Assembly (NCBI GenBank): GCA_030640695.1
Contig: DAOWIX010000090.1
Coordinates: 1 to 9,783 of the forward strand
Direction: 5' to 3'
DNA from: Deltaproteobacteria bacterium
Lineage (GTDB): Bacteria; Desulfobacterota; Anaeroferrophillalia; Anaeroferrophillales; Tharpellaceae
Length of the DNA: 9,783 nt
Position numbers and translations under genes: made by a program. This document shows, one piece after another, positions 1-6,220 of this stretch (within the stretch, counting starts at the first letter, position 1; each line of letters begins with the position of its first letter). A model generated the notes under the pieces. It had not been told where the DNA came from and made no database searches. It worked only from the letters and a program-made list of their open reading frames with translations.

Positions 1-648
1 AAGAAAAGCCGCCTGACCTCCAGCCCCGAGAAAACTGAGCCAGAGATGATAGTCTTCGCCATAACGCTGCCCTTCGGGAAACCTTAAATCAATATCACGG
101 CGCAACATCACGGTTGGAGTTCGCAGAGAATTTGAGTAAAGAAGTCCCCGCAGAGAACACTCTGAAACCTTAAAATGCTTCGGCAGCCGGGGTTCGTATA
201 TTTGTGAAGCGCCGCAAAGATGGCCTGATAGAGCTATCTCGGGATGACTCTCCATAAAGCCAAACTGCAAAGCGATTTTGTCGGCATGCCAGCTATCATC
301 GGCATCCAAAAAAGCTATAAAAGGCTGACTTGCCCGCTCCCAACCATAATTACGGGCCGCAGCCGGCCCCCGGTTCTTTTCCAGAGAGAAAACTTTAAGC
401 CAGCTCTCTCCATACTCTTTTACCAGTAAACTTAGAATTTTAAGGGTATCGTCGTCACTGCCGTCATCAACAACAATCACCTCGTAAGGTCTGCAGCTCT
501 GAACTGCAACCGAGGTCAAAGCCCGAACAATCGTCGCCGCCGCCCGGTAGCAGGGAATAACCACCGAAACCGGCGCCGTCTCTTTTTTATTTGCAAGCTT
601 AAGCTCCAAACCAGAGACCCAACTCCCAACCCCACGAAGACTCATCAT
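1..648 (-). CDS. Family-2 glycosyltransferase, 3' end cut off by window edge
   Basis: This gene is open from position 648 to the window edge: 216 codons with no stop, so the C-terminus is missing. The translation shows a classic GT2 (GT-A fold) domain: PVSVVIPCY at about residues 26-34, the nucleotide-binding DDGS at 61-64, NRGPAAARN at 92-100, the metal-binding DADD at 115-118, and GEDYHLW at 197-203 carrying the likely catalytic-base ED. All key residues are present, so it is probably active in transferring a sugar from a nucleotide-sugar donor onto a growing glycan at the inner face of the cytoplasmic membrane. The start is one of two adjacent in-frame ATGs (648 or 645). A TGA at 649-651 lies immediately upstream in frame, so the start cannot be earlier. 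It follows the epimerase by 31 bp on the same strand. Donor and acceptor are unknown. Whether a membrane segment or second domain follows cannot be seen. Confidence 0.93.
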   Translation of the reverse strand, partial: MMSLRGVGSWVSGLELKLANKKETAPVSVVIPCYRAAATIVRALTSVAVQSCRPYEVIVVDDGSDDDTLKILSLLVKEYGESWLKVFSLEKNRGPAAARNYGWERASQPFIAFLDADDSWHADKIALQFGFMESHPEIALSGHLCGASQIYEPRLPKHFKVSECSLRGLLYSNSLRTPTVMLRRDIDLRFPEGQRYGEDYHLWLSFLGAGGQAAFL

Positions 649-689
649 TCATCACTCATCTTTCATCATTCCCCAGGCATCATTCCCCA
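641..689. repeat. ATGA-rich tract with a 14-bp tandem duplication at a gene junction
   Basis: On the plus strand CATCATTCCCCA occurs at 664-675 and again at 678-689, two copies of a 14-bp unit in tandem. The second copy contains the stop codon of the epimerase gene (TGA, minus strand, 680-682). The adjoining 641-663 is a run of CATC/CATT words, so the minus strand carries ATG triplets in several frames just before the glycosyltransferase start. No good Shine-Dalgarno sequence is evident here. The most likely reading is slippage-generated simple sequence. A translational effect is possible but not shown. Confidence 0.7.
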
Positions 690-1615
690 ACCACCCACTG
701 CCAGGTCCGTTGCAACCCCTCTCTAAAACTATATTGTGGCTGCCAACCAAGCACCTTGCGAGCCCGACTACAATCAAGATAGTTTACCTTACTATCACAG
801 GCTCGGCTATCTTTATAAAAAACCTCTACCTTGCGGCCGCTTACATCCTGCAACAGATCAATTAATTGATTGAGACTGCAGGGACTACCAAAGCCGACGT
901 TAAAAAGCTTTTCCGAGGCACTGTTCTCACAGGCCAGCAGAATAGCTTTGGTTAAATCGGCAATATAGAGATAATCCCGGGCAACGCTGCCATCACCCCA
1001 TATTTCTATCGGTTCTCCACTCTTGATCCGCCCGAGAAAGACCGCAACCGCCCCTTGGGCACCACTGATTTTCTGGCGTTCTCCATAAGGGTTGGCGATC
1101 CGCAAAACCGTGTAGTCAAGACCATGCAGATGGTGAAATAATTTAAGGTATTTTTCGGTTGTCAGCTTGATGATTCCATACGATGAGAGAGGGTCAGTTA
1201 GGCTATCTTCGTGAATCGGCAAAACCGGTGAGGGGCCATAAACCTGGCCCCCAGAAGAGGCAAAAACCACCTTTTTGACACCTTTTTTTACAGCCTCTTC
1301 AAGTAAGTTCACCGTACTTTTAAGGTTTGTCTCAATATCGTAAAGGGGGTTTAAATTTGAGGAGGCCGGCAATACTGTGCTAACCAGATGAATCACCAGA
1401 TCGACCCCTTCAAGGGCCTGAGCCAAAGCTCCGGCGTCCTCCTCGATCTTCGTGAAATCGCCATAATGAAGCTCAACCCGGTCAAGAACGGTGCTAAGAT
1501 TTTCCAAATCACAACCGGGGCGCTCAAAAACCCGCACCCGGTGACCGGCGGCCAGCAGAGCGTCAACCACATGTGAACCGATAAAGCCGGCACCACCTAA
1601 AACCAGATAGTTCAT
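680..1615 (-). CDS. NAD-dependent nucleotide-sugar epimerase/dehydratase (extended SDR)
   Basis: This 311-residue protein is a typical extended short-chain dehydrogenase. It has the Rossmann NAD-binding loop GGAGFIG at residues 7-13, a catalytic serine region FASSGG at 118-123, the YGIIK motif (Tyr146, Lys150), NPYG at 175-178 and RDYLYIAD at 213-220. The length and motifs fit the UDP-glucose 4-epimerase / UDP-N-acetylglucosamine 4-epimerase group. Related dTDP- or GDP-sugar 4,6-dehydratases and reductases share them, so the substrate is open. It is a cytoplasmic enzyme and likely makes a sugar-nucleotide donor for the neighbouring glycosyltransferases. Its ATG overlaps the stop of the upstream 1248-residue gene in an ATGA (1612-1615), and no strong ribosome-binding site precedes it, which suggests translational coupling. 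I am sure of the family and unsure of the exact reaction. Confidence 0.93.
   Translation of the reverse strand: MNYLVLGGAGFIGSHVVDALLAAGHRVRVFERPGCDLENLSTVLDRVELHYGDFTKIEEDAGALAQALEGVDLVIHLVSTVLPASSNLNPLYDIETNLKSTVNLLEEAVKKGVKKVVFASSGGQVYGPSPVLPIHEDSLTDPLSSYGIIKLTTEKYLKLFHHLHGLDYTVLRIANPYGERQKISGAQGAVAVFLGRIKSGEPIEIWGDGSVARDYLYIADLTKAILLACENSASEKLFNVGFGSPCSLNQLIDLLQDVSGRKVEVFYKDSRACDSKVNYLDCSRARKVLGWQPQYSFREGLQRTWQWVVGE
1612..1615 (-). promoter_or_regulatory. ATGA stop/start overlap (translational coupling)
   Basis: On the minus strand AAATGAAC holds both the TGA ending the multi-domain glycosyltransferase and the ATG starting the epimerase. The upstream bases are AT-rich (ATAATAAA) without a clear Shine-Dalgarno motif, so the epimerase is probably translated by ribosomes finishing the upstream gene. 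The overlap is seen directly. Coupling is inferred. Confidence 0.75.
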
Positions 1616-4600
1616 TTTATTATATCTTCATAAAAATATTTATATTCCTGATCAAGGCCAGTCAAAGAGAAGTGCTCCAACATTCGTTGCCGAGCTGCCA
1701 AGCCCATCTCCTGGCGCCGCCTATCATCTAACAGTTCCTGGATTGCCGCAACGTAGCCTTGGGAATTTTCCGGCTCCGAGACCAGATAACCACATTCCGG
1801 TTTTACCAGCTCAGCACATCCCCCAACCTCGGCCACCACCGGCACCACTGCCATCGCCATCGCCTGGTAGAGAACCATCGGCACCCCTTCCCAGTCTGAG
1901 GTCAAGAGCAGAATATCAGCGATCAGATACCAATCGGGTAACGTATCAAGAGCTTGTTCACCATACCAGAAAACCAGGTCCTGCAAGCCCTGCTCCTGCA
2001 ACTCGGCCAAAAACTCCTTTTTCTGCGACTCCAGGTTACCTTCGCCAATAACATGCATGACAAAAGGAACTCCTTGACAACGCAAAGCATTCGCTATCTT
2101 AAGCAGCCTAAGCGGCTGCTTCTGGCGATCGAGACGCCCGATAAAAAGCAGGTTTAAAACGTTTTTACGGCGGTAGTCTGAGATTTTCGCAACTACTTGA
2201 CGGCTTTGGGGATTATAAAAATCACTGTCGACACGGCCATGAATAACCTTAAATTTAGAGCGCTCTACATAGGGGTAGAGCTGCATAATCTCCTCGCCCA
2301 GCTGGGAATACTCAAGATTGTAACGATCAATAAGATGATCATAACGTGGTGGCATATCAAACGCGTAACCGGTGCGCCGGCCATCGGGAAAGTAATCGAA
2401 ACAGTGAAATTGAGCAACCACTTTAAGACCGGGAAAGCGCTCTTTCAGTTTTGGCAGAGCCTGATATGCGACCTCAGAGTTCATAATATGCAAAACATCA
2501 ATACTCTTGAGAGCGATAAATTCCAGCATAAATTCGGTCATTGCCGCTTGATCGCGGCAGCCCAAAGCCGGCAGATCATAAATCCCTTGCGCATAATCGG
2601 CAATCTTAGGCAACCAGTTATTATCCTGTAAAAGGGTCGTGACGAAATATTTATCACTCCATTCCGATTTAAGTTGAGAAAACCAGTCAACCGTCATCGT
2701 ATCGGCACCACCAGTAATCAACCAGGGAGAGACATAGAGGATTTTTATTTTTTTATTGTGGTTACCAAGGTCAACTTCTGACTCCGGTTTTGATTCCAAT
2801 TCAGGCAATGGCAAAAAATCTTCCACACAAACTTTTTGCAATTTATAGGAAGCCTGAAGATAGTGGAAGAAATCGTCTCTCTTGCCTTGCAGGTGATACT
2901 GTTCCGGAAAATAGACTTGCAAACCGGCTTTTTTATTATAGTTGAAAAAAGATTGCCACCGGTTATCAACGGTTACGATTAAAGGTCTATCAGGATCTTC
3001 AATTCGAGCCAATAGTTTAGAAAACAATCTCCAGGGGTCAAAAGAGACCCCGACCAGATCAAGCCAAAGTGCGGTTTTTTTAGGAGCTCCTGCTGACGGC
3101 AGGAGATTGCAAAGAGATTCGGTCACCTGCCAATGTTGCCTAGCTCGACGGCGCAAATAGCGCTCATGGTTAACAATATAACCCAGATGTAAAGCCTGTA
3201 TACGTTCTTTAGCGAGAGCAAATGGGGCATCATTACTTTCAGTGAGAACCGGCTCACAAGAGCTATGAGAATAAATACGATCGGTCAATGAGCGCCCAAC
3301 ATAACCATGCCGAATCAACTTAACGTAAAACTCCCACTCTTCAGAACCTGCCGGCAGGGTTTCATTGTATCCCAACACTTCAAGCCCGGCTGAACGTAGA
3401 AAAACAACCGCCCGAAAACGGTTTTCATGAAGAGATGCAATCGGATCAGTGATTTCGAGACCCTCTGTCCCTTCCACCCCGAACAGTTGGTTTACACTCT
3501 TAATGAAAAAGTGCGGGGGCGATGTTTCCAGCAACAATAGACATTTTTCGAGAAATGTCGGTTCCAACTCATCACCACTATACAGTGTTACAATATACTT
3601 ACCCTGCGCTTGGCTTAGCGCTCGGTTAAAAATATCGACCCGGGAAGATGAATCAACCCCTAGAACTTTCCAGTAGGAAAGCCCCTCTTTAACCATTTCA
3701 TCTGCAAACTTTTGCTTAAGCTGCTGGTTGCCACCATGAACCATAAAAATGACTTCAAATTGGGGCCAAGTCTGGGTTTTGAGAGAAGCGCCCAATGAAG
3801 AAAGACAATCCATTCTTAAATCGCAGGAGATCAAAAGCGTCAATAACGGTTCGCGACCATAGATTTCCTGATGGTAGCGATGAGAGTCAAAAAAGCGACC
3901 GGCATAGGTAACAACTTTTTCTTTCAGAACTGGCCAGAGGTTACGACCCGACTTTAAATGGGCAGCTTTCGCACGCCAGCGACGCACTCTCTCCTTCAAG
4001 GCAGAGGGAAGAAAGATACGTAACAACTCCCGTAAATTGCTGCCGACCTGATGGCCGTGACGTAATGCCGAAAGAATAGTGAACAAACGAAAACGTTTGG
4101 CATTGATAACTGTCTCATATTGCAGACGATACCACTCCCGATTCTGCCAAAGTTCGTGCTGAAACTGCTCCATACGGGCGAGCTCCTGATCACGCCCCCG
4201 CATCTGCTGTAAGATTTCCGAGTTTTGCTCTAGCAGGTTTTTATTATGCTCTTGCAAGTTTTTATTTAACTTTTCAAAAGACTCCATCTGCCCCAAGTAG
4301 AAACGCTGCGCCTCCTGCAGGGTGCCAATATACTCATGCTGCTCTTTTGCCTGAAGTGAGAGTTTTTCAACAAAATCCTGCTCCTCCAGGCGCCGTCGGC
4401 CACTGCTGAGTAAAACTTCGAACTCTTTCTGAGGGATATCATTAACCCCATTGAAACCTTTTTGCTGGCGGCGAAAATAGAGAACCGAGATGAGCAGGGT
4501 TTCCAGGTTCAAACGATAATATTTCGCCAGCAATTCGACCAAAGTCGAAAAATCCCACTGCCGGACAAGTCGCCCCTCCTCCAGAGCCGCCGCCAGAACC

Positions 4601-5358
4601 AATGACACTTCGAGTAAGAAATCGGCCCGCTTTTCGAGCTCCCTCTCTTTCAAGGTATTACCGGCATGCTGGCGATAAGCAAGCAACTCGGACTCACAAT
4701 AACAGGCCTCGTATCTCGACAAAGCCCGTACCAGAAAGTCAAGATCATTAACATAACGAAGATCACGAAAATGCCCGATCTCTAACAATAAGCGACGGCG
4801 AAAAAAGAAGTTGGACGTAGTACAAAGAAAGTTGTCCCGCAACAGGCTTAAAAGCAGGTCTCCTCCTTCATAATAGTCGGCTTGTGCATCATGCAACCAG
4901 CTACATTCAGAGCGCTCCGGCGCCAGAATAACGCCTTTTTCATCAATCAGAGATACCCTGGAAAAAGCCATCATGCATTCGGGACGAGCTTCAAGCAACT
5001 TGACCAGTACCGCCAGACGCTCAGCCATAAAGAGATCATCAGAGTTCAAAATGGCAATATATTTGCCACGACTGAGACTCAAACCACGATTAATGGCAGC
5101 GGCAGTGCCTCGATTTTCCTGAACGACAAGTCGCAAACGAGGATCCTTAAATAAAGAAACCTCTTGCACGGTTTGATCTTGCGAGCCATCATCAACAACA
5201 ATAACCTCAAGATCAGCCATTGATTGATTAAAGACACTGTTTAAAGTCGCAACAATCCAACGTTCATGGTTATAGGCCGGGATGATGACACTGACCAACG
5301 GCGCTTGCACCCTCTTTAGGGAGGGCTCAGTATCAACTCTTTCCGTCTCTTTAAACAT
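1612..5358 (-). CDS. Multi-domain glycosyltransferase: GT2 - coiled coil - degenerate GT2 - GT4
   Basis: This 1248-residue protein is about four times the length of a single glycosyltransferase. Residues 20-235 form an intact GT2: VSVIIPAYN, DDGS 56-59, the NSDD metal site at 105-108, and NDLDF 204-208 as probable base. Residues about 320-405 are Glu/Gln/Leu-rich with heptad character, consistent with a coiled coil. Residues 503-700 align with the GT2 of the 865-residue neighbour but lack the catalytic residues: VHGG replaces DDGS at 540-543 and YSGD replaces DADD at 593-596. A small segment (720-850) follows, then a GT4-type GT-B domain (870-1248) with the SPWLITGGAD loop, FIGRLDRQKQP at 1072-1081 and SDWEGVPMVLYQAMAM, where Gln1165 sits at the second position of EX7E. 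There is no signal peptide or membrane segment, so it is probably cytoplasmic and may be membrane-associated. It starts 5 bp after the upstream methyltransferase stop. It likely adds two or more sugars to one glycan. Specificity is unknown. Confidence 0.93.
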   Translation of the reverse strand: MFKETERVDTEPSLKRVQAPLVSVIIPAYNHERWIVATLNSVFNQSMADLEVIVVDDGSQDQTVQEVSLFKDPRLRLVVQENRGTAAAINRGLSLSRGKYIAILNSDDLFMAERLAVLVKLLEARPECMMAFSRVSLIDEKGVILAPERSECSWLHDAQADYYEGGDLLLSLLRDNFLCTTSNFFFRRRLLLEIGHFRDLRYVNDLDFLVRALSRYEACYCESELLAYRQHAGNTLKERELEKRADFLLEVSLVLAAALEEGRLVRQWDFSTLVELLAKYYRLNLETLLISVLYFRRQQKGFNGVNDIPQKEFEVLLSSGRRRLEEQDFVEKLSLQAKEQHEYIGTLQEAQRFYLGQMESFEKLNKNLQEHNKNLLEQNSEILQQMRGRDQELARMEQFQHELWQNREWYRLQYETVINAKRFRLFTILSALRHGHQVGSNLRELLRIFLPSALKERVRRWRAKAAHLKSGRNLWPVLKEKVVTYAGRFFDSHRYHQEIYGREPLLTLLISCDLRMDCLSSLGASLKTQTWPQFEVIFMVHGGNQQLKQKFADEMVKEGLSYWKVLGVDSSSRVDIFNRALSQAQGKYIVTLYSGDELEPTFLEKCLLLLETSPPHFFIKSVNQLFGVEGTEGLEITDPIASLHENRFRAVVFLRSAGLEVLGYNETLPAGSEEWEFYVKLIRHGYVGRSLTDRIYSHSSCEPVLTESNDAPFALAKERIQALHLGYIVNHERYLRRRARQHWQVTESLCNLLPSAGAPKKTALWLDLVGVSFDPWRLFSKLLARIEDPDRPLIVTVDNRWQSFFNYNKKAGLQVYFPEQYHLQGKRDDFFHYLQASYKLQKVCVEDFLPLPELESKPESEVDLGNHNKKIKILYVSPWLITGGADTMTVDWFSQLKSEWSDKYFVTTLLQDNNWLPKIADYAQGIYDLPALGCRDQAAMTEFMLEFIALKSIDVLHIMNSEVAYQALPKLKERFPGLKVVAQFHCFDYFPDGRRTGYAFDMPPRYDHLIDRYNLEYSQLGEEIMQLYPYVERSKFKVIHGRVDSDFYNPQSRQVVAKISDYRRKNVLNLLFIGRLDRQKQPLRLLKIANALRCQGVPFVMHVIGEGNLESQKKEFLAELQEQGLQDLVFWYGEQALDTLPDWYLIADILLLTSDWEGVPMVLYQAMAMAVVPVVAEVGGCAELVKPECGYLVSEPENSQGYVAAIQELLDDRRRQEMGLAARQRMLEHFSLTGLDQEYKYFYEDIIK

Positions 5359-5363
5359 CGTGA

Positions 5364-6200
5364 TTATTCATCAACCTTTTTTTTGAGCCAGAAAGATGAG
5401 CCCTCTTTTCCGATCCCCTGTAAGCCGGGATCTCCCCATAACTCTTGAAAATGTTCAAGCATCCCTGTACACCAGGAGATATAGACATTAGGCAGGATAA
5501 TCTCGAAACTTTCCCGACCATATAGTAGCAGCCCCCCCAGAACATACTGTTCCGAATACATGCGCTTAGCCCACTCATCCGGATAATCAAAAGGCCAGAA
5601 TATATCATGCAGATGAATATAGACATTACGCTTGAGGCGCGGGAGAATGTCAAAGAAAAAGACTTCCGTGTCGGAATTCTGCAAGACTCGGTGAGAGCCG
5701 TCAAAAAAAAGTATATCATTGTCTCTCAACTCATCAAATGCCGACAGATCACACTCTTCCAGAGGTTTACGAACAACCTCATCACAAAGCTCGTCGATCT
5801 CGGCTCGCGGAAACGGATCAATAGAAACAATGCGGGTGGATGGGCTGTTTAAGGCTTTGGCTTTGGCGGCAATTCTGGTTGAGTGGCCGGAACCAATCTC
5901 AAAATAGGTTCGGGGCTTGAGCGTTGAAATCAGCCCGAACAAAGAGATTGCATCAAAGGCCGGGAAAAACCCGTTATTCCAGACCGGCTCTTTCGGCGAA
6001 GTGGTGGAAGAGGCAGTGAGAGGAATGGTCTTAAACTGCTCCATAAAAGAGGTAAACTCTTTTACAAGCTTCTCATACTCACCAGACTGTGCCGCCAGAA
6101 TGGACTCCAGCCTGGCATGTCGGGGTTCAATTCCGCCATAACGACGACACATATTATGGCTATAGTAATCCTCTATTTCAACCCGGTCGACTTTTCCCAT
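5364..6200 (-). CDS. Class I SAM-dependent methyltransferase (Methyltransf_24-like)
   Basis: This 278-residue protein has a Rossmann-type SAM domain in its middle. Motif I is YFEIGSGHST at residues 99-108, the acidic end of strand 2 is VSIDPFPR at 125-132, DILFFDGSH follows at 162-170, and HLHDIFWPFDYP at 196-207 resembles the HDI segment of PF13578-type enzymes. The N-terminal ~90 residues carry no recognised motif (ARLESILAAQSGEYEKL looks helical). In this setting it probably methylates a sugar or a glycan end, but target and position cannot be read. The ATG at 6200 is well supported by an AGGAG 7 nt upstream, and the upstream stop is only 20 bp away. The next gene begins 5 bp after its stop, so it is inside the operon. 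It is unrelated in detail to the zinc-ribbon methyltransferase at the right edge. Family assignment is good and role inferred. Confidence 0.88.
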   Translation of the reverse strand: MGKVDRVEIEDYYSHNMCRRYGGIEPRHARLESILAAQSGEYEKLVKEFTSFMEQFKTIPLTASSTTSPKEPVWNNGFFPAFDAISLFGLISTLKPRTYFEIGSGHSTRIAAKAKALNSPSTRIVSIDPFPRAEIDELCDEVVRKPLEECDLSAFDELRDNDILFFDGSHRVLQNSDTEVFFFDILPRLKRNVYIHLHDIFWPFDYPDEWAKRMYSEQYVLGGLLLYGRESFEIILPNVYISWCTGMLEHFQELWGDPGLQGIGKEGSSFWLKKKVDE

Positions 6201-6206
6201 AGACCC

Positions 6207-6214
6207 ACTCCTGA
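6207..6214 (-). promoter_or_regulatory. Shine-Dalgarno site for the 278-residue methyltransferase
   Basis: The minus strand reads TCAGGAGT here. The AGGAG core (6208-6212) lies 7 nt before the ATG at 6200. It is the clearest ribosome-binding site in the window and fixes that start. The other internal genes have weak sites or overlap their upstream neighbour. Confidence 0.8.
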
Positions 6215-6220
6215 CTTATA

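Noticed and set aside
1743..2051. 102-codon proline-rich plus-strand frame
   Set aside because: Proline/arginine richness is a by-product of reading antisense to the GT4 coding region. No motif, start signal or context supports it.
2197..2631. 144-codon open frame on the plus strand opposite the GT4 domain
   Set aside because: It lies antisense to a well-supported GT4 domain, has no recognisable motif and fits chance openness opposite a long coding sequence.
5351..5719. 122-codon minus-strand frame spanning the methyltransferase/glycosyltransferase junction
   Set aside because: It is out of frame with, and overlaps, the 278-residue methyltransferase, which carries clear SAM motifs. No ribosome-binding site or family resemblance.
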